Assembly (NCBI GenBank): GCA_905178155.1
Contig: CAJINV010000001.1
Location: 7,485,506-7,549,505 of the forward strand
Direction of reading: 5' to 3'
Source of the DNA: Amoebophrya sp. A120
Lineage: Eukaryota > Sar > Dinophyceae > Syndiniales > Amoebophryaceae
Length of the DNA: 64,000 nt
Shown here: one piece after another, positions 10,743-20,212 of the stretch
Layout: each line of letters begins with the position of its first letter
Numbering within the stretch: position 1 is the stretch's first letter
Notes under the pieces: generated by a model
Told to the model about the DNA's origin: nothing
What the model saw: the letters and a program-made list of their open reading frames with translations, nothing else
Database searches by the model: none
Made by a program: the position numbers and the translations under genes

Positions 10743-11612
10743 ATGGATCCTGCCGGCGTCACGGTAAAGCAGCTGCAAGGTAAGTGGACGGACCAATCTA
10801 GCGGTGCGGAAATCGTAGTGGATGGCAATGCCTTAATTGATAGCACGGGAAAGCGTTTCCCAAAGGCTTTGGCGAAACCGGCAGGCTCCTGGGGAATTGG
10901 TTGCCGCACAGACACGCTCGACAAGATCGAAGCAACCGCAGAGCGCGTCACACTTTTTTGGAAATCAAATGATGCCGACACCGGCAGTGTGCAGCAAACC
11001 AAAAAATGGATACGTTTCCATTCCAGCCTTCCCAAGGCGTCAAACTCAAAGCGCTCGCGCTCAGAAGCTCTGCCCAATGCAAGCGTCGAAGCGCCTGATA
11101 ACGTTCCGACGGGCGGGAAGACGAAAAAGTCCAAAATCGTGCAGAAGGCTACGCCCTCTCTTGCGGAACCGAAGTTGAGCTTCACGTTTACGATCGACAT
11201 TATGAAAAACCACTTGTATAGATGCAAGGAAATCAACCAGTACAAGGCGTACGGTGTCGGCGAGTGCCGATGCGCGCAATACACCGGGGAGTACATATTG
11301 CGTCCAGAGCCGGAGAATCACTACGATGACAACGCAATCAAGCTGATTCGCGACGACACGCAGAAGCACACAGGGTATGTGCCAAAGCCTCTAAATGCCA
11401 GGGTCCTGTCCTGGATGACGCATGCAGGCTGCGAAGTCTCCGCAGCGGGCTATCGGGGTGCCAAAGCGTCTCGAACCAAATGGGATAAGTTACCCGTGGT
11501 GATTACCGTAACCGGGCCGCAGGGTTTCTTGGAGACTGAAAGGAATTCGATGGAGGCTCTTAATGTGATCGAAGACGGTAAAAAACTTGATCGCTACATG
11601 CAGCACGCTTAG
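10743..11612 (+). CDS. HIRAN-domain-like protein
   Basis: A 289-residue protein from the ATG at 10743 (MDPAGVTVKQLQGKW). The first 80 residues form a small domain with GKW..GAEIVVDG and a late TKKWIRF strand, which I do not recognise. A Lys/Ser/Arg linker (KRSRSE, KTKKSK), possibly a nuclear localisation signal, leads to a HIRAN-like C-terminal domain: GEYILRPEPENHYDDNAIKL followed by HTGYVPKPLNARVLSWM. In known families this module binds the 3' end of single-stranded DNA and is often fused to SNF2-type helicases such as HLTF, or stands alone. Here no helicase is attached. The frame is open 82 codons further upstream, but that part is poorly protein-like. A DNA-repair or DNA-binding role is inference. 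Confidence 0.6.
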   Translation: MDPAGVTVKQLQGKWTDQSSGAEIVVDGNALIDSTGKRFPKALAKPAGSWGIGCRTDTLDKIEATAERVTLFWKSNDADTGSVQQTKKWIRFHSSLPKASNSKRSRSEALPNASVEAPDNVPTGGKTKKSKIVQKATPSLAEPKLSFTFTIDIMKNHLYRCKEINQYKAYGVGECRCAQYTGEYILRPEPENHYDDNAIKLIRDDTQKHTGYVPKPLNARVLSWMTHAGCEVSAAGYRGAKASRTKWDKLPVVITVTGPQGFLETERNSMEALNVIEDGKKLDRYMQHA

Positions 11613-11908
11613 CTGATAGCTTTTGTCCGATTCCTGCTCAACACTTTGGACATGGTACAGACAGAGCTAAACTTCGATCCTGAAACGGTAGCTCCAAACT
11701 ACTCTTCCCGTCGCGGTTGATGTTCTAAATAAGAGACGTTTGCTGGCGGCGTTCCCGTGGACCAAGCTGAAGTGTTTATTCGGCACTTTTTTCTTTTTCC
11801 AAGCGGTCATAATTCTTTTTACCTGTGTCTTGTCGGTCTGAAACATTGATCATAATAAGTGTCTGTATCCGTGTCGTTGAGCCTTGTTATATGACTTACT
11901 TTACGATC

Positions 11909-14087
11909 ATGCAAACCTTTGGCAAGATGCCGCTGCGAATGTGTCGCTCGTGGGTGATTGTCAGTTTCGTCTTGGCTCGTTTGGTATGCGTCGCTGCGGA
12001 ACAACTAACGTTTCACGAGCCGGCTCCCGAGGCCCTGACACTGAAGATCTTTCGCATGCTTGGAGTGGTGGCTACGCCGGAGAATCCTGGTTACTTTCAA
12101 ATATCAGCGCACGTCAGTGGCGGGAGCACCTTAGCGGCGTCACTCGGCGGCCTACAGGTTTGGATTATGAACAGTCTTTTGTTTCGTGGCACGAGTTGCG
12201 CCCGCGGAATGGCGGTCAGACAACAAAGAAAATAGATGCGTTTTATTCTTGTGTATGGAGTGTGATCTGTGACTATGTACCTTTTTCTTGTCCAAAACAG
12301 GTAATAGCAGCAGAGAAGGATTGGTTTGACCACACGAGCTCGCGGGACTCTTTTTGTTGTACGCAGCAGCACATTTCCGAGGGGAAATGTTCGCAGGAGA
12401 AGGTTTTTGTTGGCGCTTCGGAGGACGGTAACGGACCGGCGTACTCCGTTCCCGTGACGACAGACGCGCACAAAATCACGAAACTGCCATTCCACCAGAG
12501 CGGCGTGTTTTACATAGGCCTGGTGCATTGCGGAGACACGGACCTTGGCCACCTGGAAATTATCGGTATCGTTTTTTACTAATGCGGAGAAACCTAAATG
12601 AGCAAGCAACACCAAGAAATGCAAAGTTATTCCGAGGCATGATTGATATTTTGCGTTGATAACGATCCACATCAAGCCCTCGGTTGTGAACAAAAAAAAA
12701 CGCAGGCAACGTACAAAGCAAGTCGTCGCACGGCTATCTGTCCGGACTGGACGTCCAGGCGATGCACTTCACGGGCGGACTCAGCATCTTCTACTGCGTG
12801 GCGCTGGCCTTCTGGATGCACCTCTGCTGCAAGTTTAAGTCGCAGCTTGTATCCGTGCACTACTGGTATGATCATGCGATTCATGCTAACTAGGATTTTT
12901 GGCAAGAGTCAAATAGCTTGGATTTTTTTTTTCGAGCTGCATGTCGAAGTCGATATTTCTCACCAGAGCATGCTTCGAATGAACTGCAAATACAAAAAAA
13001 CGTGGCTACAACGTTCCTACGAACTCACTTTCAGCTTGAGCCTGGTTCTCTGTTGCTGCTTCGTGGCTTCTATGGGGAAGTGGATGATGTATTCGTTGGG
13101 GAATCACAGTGAGCTTTCGCCGCGCAGCGCGGAGGTCTTGTCGGAAATGCTCGGCATAATCAAGTTTGGCGTCGGTTTGGTGGCCGCGGTGATGATCTCG
13201 CTCGGGTTTGGCACCGCCCACGAGAGCGTGACCGGAAAGGAGTTCACCTGGCTCATGGTTTACTGCGTCGCGTTTTGCACGTGCGCAGTCGTGCGGATTC
13301 TTCTTGGCGCCCAGGTGGCCAGCATGATCTCGACCGACCTGGAAGGTCCCTTGGAGGGAACCGGCTCCCCCTCCGCGCTTGCCGCGCTGGTGTCTCCACA
13401 CGCACTGTTGGTGCTGCCGGAAGCGCTCATTTTTGGCGCCATCGCCAACTGGGGCTACACCGCGCTCGTCTCCCTCCAGGATACGCTCGAGCAGCAGAAA
13501 CAACACGAAACATTAAGGGTACTAGAAATAATTCGTGCTCAAAAGAAGGTTCCTGCCGTTTCTTTGTAAGTAGCTGTTCTATTTTTCACATGGTTGCAGC
13601 TGCAAAATTTTTTGCTTCTTCCTCACGAAGACCGTATTGTGCGTGACGAGTAGCGCCGCTCGTGGACGATCATGCAGCTACACCACCAACATGGCAGGTC
13701 ATGTCGGGGTTCTACCGCACGATGCGCGGCGCGCTGATTTCACTGGTCGGCATTCTGTGCGTCCAGATCGGAGTGCAGAACACATTGGACGGGGCCGCGG
13801 TGTGGCCCTTCCTCTGGATCCTGGATGAGGGCGCACCAAACGTGATTTACGCGGTATGCGTCAGCTGTACGCTGCTCTCCTTCTGGCCCTCCGAGAATTT
13901 CAAAGCAAAGGCCATGTCGCAGCAAATCCAGTTCGACGACAACGAACTCGATGACATAATTGGCGCGTCCCACCCAGACGGCATCGAGATGGCAGATATG
14001 GAGGCCGGCAGTCCCGGCGGGGAAAGCGAGGGGAACAATAGCAACAGCAGTCCAAAATTGCAAAATTCCGGAAAATTCCTGGAATGA
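11909..14087 (+). CDS. GPR107/Lung-7TM-type seven-transmembrane protein
   Basis: Five exons: 11909-12157, 12301-12565, 12706-12865, 13035-13518 and 13698-14087. They sum to 1,548 nt, giving a 515-residue protein in one frame. The N-terminus is a signal peptide (WVIVSFVLARLVCVAAEQ). The lumenal domain ends in ..FHQSGVFYIGLVHCG..LEIIG. Then comes the family hallmark HGYLSGLD before the first TM helix (..FTGGLSIFYCVALAFWM), and six more hydrophobic segments through to LVGILCVQIGVQ and VIYAVCVSCTLLSFW. The acidic C-terminal tail is cytosolic. GOST/Lung-7TM proteins sit in the Golgi and endosomal membranes and help cargo traffic. Introns 1, 2 and 4 have GT-AG ends consistent in phase. Intron 3 (12866-13034) is the least certain, because it turns the family Trp after SVHY into Cys. 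Confidence 0.8.
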
Positions 14088-14861
14088 AACAGATAGATGA
14101 TATTTTCGGCTGAAAAACGGCGAGTTTCTCAGCCACATTATATATAGCTCGCAGTATTGTACCTGAACTGGTGCATGCCGAGGTGAAAAAAAAGGCATGC
14201 TAGACCACGAAAACTGTAACAAAATCAGAGTTTCGACCTTGTCAGGCTGGAGTGTGCCCCATGTGGACAAAAATCATCGGTACACATTCAAAAATTTTCG
14301 GTAACATTTTTTACTTCCTACGGTTTTTTGTACTTGCCTCTCTCGTGCGGACGAATGCAAATCTCACTCGGTATCTAAGACCTTCTCGTACATTTTTTTC
14401 CTCGTGCAGCAAAGAAAGTTGAAAATAACTGTGTCGTACGTATAAGCTCGGTTTTGCAATCATTGTATGTATACCATTATAATTCCACTTGACTGAAACC
14501 AGGACTCTCGCTCGCAACATTTTAAGAACCCCTTATCCGGTAGATTTGTAGCGTATCTGACAGTAGTTTCTGATTAACTCCATCGCTCCTTAGCGTGGAG
14601 ATTGATTACGTTCAGACCAGACCAAGTGGTCGATTACATCCGTCGTTTTCTATGCATTGTCGCAGTAAGTAGCTACAGTATACTAGACTTTTTGCGATTG
14701 TGAACGCTTGGTCTGCATGAATCTAGGGCAGTGCTAAAAGCGTGGGCAAACGCCTGCCGCCGCCCTCCCGCTCGGCTGCATTGGAGGTTACAAGTCAATG
14801 TGATCCCTCGCGTGGCCGTGGAAGAGGCTTTCCCGGATAGGCCGCTGCTGTCTTCGTGCCA
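14088..14861. other. Intergenic region
   Basis: About 770 bp of mostly AT-rich sequence with only short open frames. It holds the 3' region of the seven-TM gene and the leader of the next locus. Nothing else recognised. Confidence 0.4.
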
Positions 14862-15374
14862 ATGCAGCGACACGAATCCGTGGGATCCATGGCCGCGTCG
14901 CTGCAGATGCAACATGAGGAAACGAGCCGGACGTCTTGGATTCTCGAGGGGAGCAAACAGGAAGGCCAGGCAACCCTTTCTCGGCCCCACTCAGCGGATG
15001 CGTTGGCAGCACTCCTTTTGCAGCAACAGCCCGAGGCCGGGACAGGAGCTTCCGCAGTGTCAGAGAACGCCTTTTTAGACCATTATCATCTAGCAGCGGA
15101 GCAGCAACTGCCGCGACAGGCGAAAAAAGCACCACACTCATCGTCCATGACGCTGCTCGGGCTTCTGTCGCCGACCGTCTACAACGGGGAGCGCGAGCTG
15201 CAGCCACTGTCGCAGGATCTGTCGCCGAGCAGAATGAAGAAACAGAAGATGAAAGGGCGATTTCCGCGCTCCAAGCGAGCTCTGGCGAGCAGTCCGACAG
15301 GAAGAAGGTCACCCGCCAGTTCGCAGGGAAGCAGGTACTACAGCTTTCGCACATCATGGTGTCTGCCCTTGTAA
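14862..15374 (+). CDS. Unknown Gln/Ser-rich protein or 5' exon of the RING gene
   Basis: The frame starts MQRHESVGSMAASLQMQHEE and stays open for 170 codons. Codon use is like that of neighbouring genes. It is Gln- and Ser-rich with a basic stretch near the end (MKKQKMKGRFPRSKRA). No domain is recognised. A GT donor at 15335 after GGAAGCAG could splice it onward to the RING-finger exon beginning near 15912, which would make this the N-terminal part of that protein. I cannot tell from sequence alone. The opposite strand has a frame of similar length, but its product is less protein-like. Confidence 0.4.
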   Translation: MQRHESVGSMAASLQMQHEETSRTSWILEGSKQEGQATLSRPHSADALAALLLQQQPEAGTGASAVSENAFLDHYHLAAEQQLPRQAKKAPHSSSMTLLGLLSPTVYNGERELQPLSQDLSPSRMKKQKMKGRFPRSKRALASSPTGRRSPASSQGSRYYSFRTSWCLPL

Positions 15375-15700
15375 AGCTGTTCCGTCAATAAACACAATAT
15401 CTCCTAGCTGCAACACGACAGCACGGAATGATTTCATACGTCGGTCCTCTGGAAGATGCCTAGTTGTTGTCGAATCTGAAAAAATAAAAAAATACTCACA
15501 CAGACTCTCGCCAACTGCTCGCTCGTCACCCGGCCCTTTCGACCGTGATGTGAAAACCGCCTCGCCCGTCGCCCAGCGCTCCCCCAGCCTATCCTGAGTA
15601 AAAACGTACCCACCCCAGAGTTGTCATGCAGATTTGCAAACACAGGAAGACTTGTAATGCGCATCCCCATGAGAGCCATTTCCAATCGTGTTTTGGAATT

Positions 15701-15787
15701 TGTGATGCTGTGAACTAGTGGTTTTAGTAGGCCTAGAAAAGGCAAAGGGACGGACTGCCCTTAGATCTCCGATGTGATGCTGTGAAC
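15701..15787. repeat. 15-bp direct repeat
   Basis: TGTGATGCTGTGAAC occurs exactly at 15701-15715 and again at 15773-15787, 72 bp apart. It lies in the non-coding gap before the RING gene. Confidence 0.6.
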
Positions 15788-15911
15788 AGGATGAGCAGAT
15801 GAATCTGTGACGCGGCTGCACTTGCTAACCAGGACTACACTGCGGAGTGCCATTTGTCATGCGTGACTCCCAAAACTCCTAGGTTTGTGGTGCAAAATCC
15901 CCATCCTGACT

Positions 15912-17099
15912 ATGGGGCGGGGGCGTTTTTACACAGGATACAGCCCCGTCTACAACTACTCGTCGCAGAACCCCCAGCGAATTCTCCACCCAGCGCTGCC
16001 ACAACGACCCAACACCCACGCCAGCTCTTCGGAGAGACAGCTCTTCTCGCCCTCAAGTGCCAGCACCGTCTCGCAGCAACCACAGCCGGACGGGGCAGGT
16101 GTTTTTGTCGTCAATCCCCCGCCGGAACACATCATGAACAGTAGCAACGTAAGGTTTTTCAGTAACACCGGACCACCACCCGGTGGCGGGATAAGTCCGA
16201 CCGGCGGAAATGGTGGCGGTGGCCTCGCCACCTCATATAGTTTACTGCCAGAGCAGAAGGCTTCCTCTCCGACCTCCGCCTCCGGAACACATCAGCAACC
16301 GGTACAGCTGCTGAGCAGCAATGCGCTAGAGAACCAGCAAACTCAGGTGTTTATAGACGAGAGGTGGGTGGTGCCCCCCGCTAGCGCCTCGGTCGAGGAG
16401 ACCGCGAGCTCGGAGCATACCGCACATAGCTTGATGGTACCACCGTCCACAAAGATGAGTTCTGGATCCACCTCTTCCGGAATGAACAAACAAGGTGTAG
16501 TACAACTGGCAGGCGCCTCCACTAAGGGTGATATCCTCCGCGTGATCGGACACCGGTGCACGATTTTCGACCGGCCCAAGCGGTCCGAGATCAGGAAGTA
16601 CGCGGTGTGGAAAATGTACAGTTCGCAGGCCTCGTTTCTCCAGGGCAGCGGCGCGCACAGCAGCTCGCAGGCGCTGCTGTGGGCCCTGCACCGCGGCGGG
16701 CAAGACGAGTTTGCGCACTTTTTGGAGGACGAAAACATCGAGGGCCTGGACGCGCTGGACGAGCGGCTGCTGGAGTTGATGTATCGCGACATCACGCCGG
16801 AGGACTACGACACGCTGCTAGAGCTCGACGAGGCCAACGCCAAGAAGACGGCGGAGCGGAGCGCGCTGGACCGCCTACCCTGCGTGACGGACTTCTCAGG
16901 GTACAGTGAGGAGCAGTTGACCTGCGGCGTCTGCTACATGCGAGTGGACGAGGACCAGGAGGAGGTGGAGCGGATTTTCCAGATGCCCTGCCGCGGACGA
17001 CACATATTCCACGAGGCCTGCGTCACGAAGTGGCTACTGGAAGTCAAGGCGGCCTGCCCAACCTGCCACGAGCCGATCTGCGAGGAGGCACCTCCGTAG
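15912..17099 (+). CDS. RING-H2 finger protein, probable E3 ubiquitin ligase
   Basis: A 395-residue protein from the ATG at 15912. The N-terminal 200 residues are Ser/Gln/Pro/Gly-rich and probably disordered. The conserved part begins near DILRVIGHRCTIFDRP. It includes LLELMYRDITPEDYDTLLEL, a motif placed before the RING in many alveolate E3 proteins, and ends with a RING-H2 finger: CGVC..MPCRGRHIFHEACVTKWL..CPTC. The Cys/His ligand order is complete, so Zn binding and E2 recruitment are expected. No transmembrane helix is seen, so it should act in the cytosol or nucleus. The frame is open for nine codons upstream without another ATG; an upstream exon (see 14862) is possible. Confidence 0.8.
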   Translation: MGRGRFYTGYSPVYNYSSQNPQRILHPALPQRPNTHASSSERQLFSPSSASTVSQQPQPDGAGVFVVNPPPEHIMNSSNVRFFSNTGPPPGGGISPTGGNGGGGLATSYSLLPEQKASSPTSASGTHQQPVQLLSSNALENQQTQVFIDERWVVPPASASVEETASSEHTAHSLMVPPSTKMSSGSTSSGMNKQGVVQLAGASTKGDILRVIGHRCTIFDRPKRSEIRKYAVWKMYSSQASFLQGSGAHSSSQALLWALHRGGQDEFAHFLEDENIEGLDALDERLLELMYRDITPEDYDTLLELDEANAKKTAERSALDRLPCVTDFSGYSEEQLTCGVCYMRVDEDQEEVERIFQMPCRGRHIFHEACVTKWLLEVKAACPTCHEPICEEAPP

Positions 17100-17837
17100 C
17101 TACTTACGCATGTGGAGTCGCATGAAGCGGAATATATGAATTTGTCGCATTTATTCCTGCTGTCTTGCAGAAACAATTACATAGTCGCCGACTCATATCA
17201 TATAGTCAATGTTTCTGGCAGCTCTTCGTTGCGTTTCCATGCATCCTTTTTGTCGACCGTTTAGCACCAAGTCAATTATCTCTTTCTCACGATCTGTTTC
17301 TCCTCCGTGTCAAGATCATTTGATCCGATTGTAGAATAATGGTTTTGGTTTGGCAGGATAATTTGCTGTGTACACCTACGACATTTTGGACTTTCATTTT
17401 GTACAATTCGGGACGATGAACATATTCGTTGTAAGCGTATCAAGTCGAGGACGTCGTGTGCAACGCACACGAAATTGGCTTGCGCAAGCCTTTCTGCTCT
17501 TCCAAATTAATTCCTATGTTCAGCTGGCTTCGTATTCGTTCCAATCGTTAGTCGCTTGTTTCGAGATCGCACTGCATTACCGCTGCTCGGTTTGATCGTT
17601 TGAGAATATCAGGCATAAAACATTTCGGAAACAAATCTAAGTCGCCTGGAGACTTTCGCGTCGCGTACATCGTCAGTTCGTTTGATCTATTGAAGGAGTG
17701 CGCTCACAACATTCCTCTGCCTGTCGCCCAAGGGTAATTCGGAATTCAGTTTCCGCGCGTCAGCTCGGGGGAAGTAGAACCGGTGCTATCAAAAAGATCC
17801 AGTCAGGATAGATTAAAACACATTCATACAAATAAAG
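17100..17837. other. Intergenic region
   Basis: About 740 bp, AT-rich, with only short open frames. It contains the 3' end of the RING transcript and the leader of the Cys-rich gene. No repeat or RNA gene recognised. Confidence 0.4.
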
Positions 17838-19610
17838 ATGGGCCGCCTGCTGGAGCACTGGCTAGACGTCGACGCAGGTGACCTAGCCGCGTCTGCCTTG
17901 TCCTTCTGGACGAGTAAGAAGGCAAGCAACTTTGCCAGAGACACCAGCACGGACCACCTGCCACTTCGCTGCGGTGGAACATCTGTTCGCAACGGCACGG
18001 GGTGCAACAGAACACATTTCCCCGGCAGAAGGACCACGAGTTTTGCTTACAACCACGGTTTCATCAATGGTGACACGTGGACGCCGGCCAAGAGGCCGCC
18101 GATGGATGAGATGCTGGCCCTTTCCAAGAAGAAAGTCGCCACACTCCAGGACGACAGTATCACCGCGCGCCCGACCCCGGAGGAAAAGGCGCTCGAGGAA
18201 GAAGCAGCTCACGACCGCGCGCTGCTGGGCACCGCCTCGCTCCAGGACAAGTACGGACCCATTCTGAAAGCGGCAAAGCTGCAGGCGATCGCGGAGGCGG
18301 ACGGAGATGCTACCACCGCGCAAATTCCGAACATGAAGGCGAGGGTGGTGTGCAGCCACTTCCACCACGGTCACGACAGCGGCGACACCGGGGAATCGAA
18401 GATCCTGGAGGTCCGGCTGGACGACGAGGAGGAGGATGCGGAGAACCCCGCAAAAATGCCCTGGATCCCCTGCACCAGGTGGTACGGGGCAGACAACATC
18501 ATGAAACCCTCTTGCATGATCGAGATGGACGTGCGGAAGAACTCCGCGGCGCGGCCGACGGGGGAGGAGATGGCGAAGGACGACTTAGCAGTTATCGTGG
18601 ACCACAAGACGCGGTTCGTGCTGGAGAACTTTGAAAAGGTGGACGGGATCGAAAACGCGCTGAAAAACTGCCCGGAGCCGGCGGACGAGTCGCTGTTCTT
18701 CAACGCCTGCCCGCCGCCGGACCTCCAGCTCGCCTGCAACTGCAGTAAGAGCGGGCACGAGCAGGTGTGGGCGAAGTGCGCGAACCCGATGACGAAGTGG
18801 GTGAAGTGCGACGTGGGGGGAGTGACGCGCATGGAGCTCGGGCCCGACGAGGACACGCAGCCCGGGTCGGTCACGTGCACCGTGCACGGGCGGGTGGTTA
18901 CCATGCCCTACCTGAAGGGCCCCATGTCGACCCTCGCCCCCTTCTACGACTACTGCAAGGACGAGTGCGGCCCCGTCGGCCGGGAGAAGCACGCGGTGAT
19001 CGACGGACCGGACATCGATTGGGAAGTACGCAAGGCGGTCGCGAGTTGCCCGGCGAAGAAACTGTCCCTGAAGTGCAAGTGCTCGGGGAAGAAGTTCGCG
19101 TCAGAAGCGAACAACGTCGGGATGCAGCAAATGTACGAAGCCACCTGCGGCGAACTGCCCTCGGCGCTGGAGTGCACGGATCACAAAATGGTGAACAATT
19201 TGCACACCTGCAAGGTGTTCGTCAACCGCGTGAATCTGCGGGGCCCCTTGAACAACCTGCCGAACTACCGCCCGGTCGTCACCGCGGAGGCGGACACGGA
19301 GGAATGTGACAGCGTTTGCCCGTCGCCGGACCAACTCGGGGTGAAAACCCAGAAGGAAGCGGAGCAGGTGCGGAAGGGCCTCGACCCGGACACGGGGGAC
19401 GTGGTGAACGCCGAGAAAAAAGAAGCGGAGATGAAGGAAGACGCCCAGAAGGAACAGGAACTGGACAAGGACCTGGACGAAAAGGGGGTCGCAGAAATGA
19501 ACCAGGCGCGGGAAAAGTTGAGCGGGCCGACAAAGGATTTGAGCGGAAAGGGGGACGAAGACCTGGCGGACGACGACGACGCGTTGCCGCCCGACGTGGC
19601 GGAGGCATGA
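17838..19610 (+). CDS. Cysteine-rich protein with duplicated modules, unknown function
   Basis: A 590-residue frame. Residues about 290-375 and 400-495 are two versions of one Cys-rich module: CP..L.L.C.C..S, then a spaced Cys pair, then (V/H)TC.V, then L.GP...L and Y, ending EC..(V)C. An earlier region (from VVCSHFHHGHDSG, about residue 172) may be a third, more divergent copy. The C-terminal 110 residues are highly charged with long Lys/Glu runs. I do not recognise the module. Its even Cys spacing suggests disulphide or metal-stabilised folds, but no clear signal peptide is seen at this start; an upstream exon supplying one is possible. Strong GC3 bias supports coding. It stands alone between unrelated genes. 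Confidence 0.6.
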   Translation: MGRLLEHWLDVDAGDLAASALSFWTSKKASNFARDTSTDHLPLRCGGTSVRNGTGCNRTHFPGRRTTSFAYNHGFINGDTWTPAKRPPMDEMLALSKKKVATLQDDSITARPTPEEKALEEEAAHDRALLGTASLQDKYGPILKAAKLQAIAEADGDATTAQIPNMKARVVCSHFHHGHDSGDTGESKILEVRLDDEEEDAENPAKMPWIPCTRWYGADNIMKPSCMIEMDVRKNSAARPTGEEMAKDDLAVIVDHKTRFVLENFEKVDGIENALKNCPEPADESLFFNACPPPDLQLACNCSKSGHEQVWAKCANPMTKWVKCDVGGVTRMELGPDEDTQPGSVTCTVHGRVVTMPYLKGPMSTLAPFYDYCKDECGPVGREKHAVIDGPDIDWEVRKAVASCPAKKLSLKCKCSGKKFASEANNVGMQQMYEATCGELPSALECTDHKMVNNLHTCKVFVNRVNLRGPLNNLPNYRPVVTAEADTEECDSVCPSPDQLGVKTQKEAEQVRKGLDPDTGDVVNAEKKEAEMKEDAQKEQELDKDLDEKGVAEMNQAREKLSGPTKDLSGKGDEDLADDDDALPPDVAEA

Positions 19611-20212
19611 GATCGTAGCAACCGCTTGATGCGCGGGGAGTGGTCAAAACAAAAATCTGGATGATGGAAAGATGAAATTCTGCAAAAGAACAAGAACAGC
19701 AACAAGCCTCCGGGTTTTTTTCAAAATGCTTTATATTCATATACCTTGAGAGTTGATGCTACGCGCCATATCAGAAGAAAAGTTTCAAAAAATAAAAATC
19801 CCTTTCAGACTTCGCGCTGGAGTCAGTTCGTTTCGGTTTCTTTTTTTTTGGGTTTCTGGAGCACCTGTTGACGCATGTCGAAATCTGCAAATCAAGTTAT
19901 GTCATGATATACCTTGATGCTTCGGCATTTCTTGTTTCTTTATTTTATTCCTTCGGATTTTTTTCGCCATTCCGTGTTGAAAATTAGCAGTCGTGCTTTG
20001 CAAATTTTGAACATAAAGGAGTTGATTTTCAAAAACAGGCACAAAAAGGAAAGATTGAGTCGATCACGACAAAAGTTTTAGTTGCCCAATGGCCAACCCT
20101 AATTCTACGTAGGCAGAAATATGAACATGTGAGCCAAGTAGTTTTTTTTCATTGTAAGTAGCGACGTAACGTGTTGTTTCCTGTAAATACAACGCTCAGC
20201 ATCTCCTCGACA
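19611..20212. other. Intergenic region
   Basis: About 600 bp, AT-rich with T- and A-runs. No gene or repeat recognised. It holds the 3' end of the Cys-rich gene and the leader of the GTPase gene. Confidence 0.4.

Noticed and set aside
10442-11296. Minus-strand open frame of 284 codons
   Set aside because: Opposite the HIRAN-like gene, with no recognisable feature.
14788-15357. Minus-strand frame of 189 codons
   Set aside because: Ala/Arg/Ser-rich product; the plus-strand frame has better codon use.
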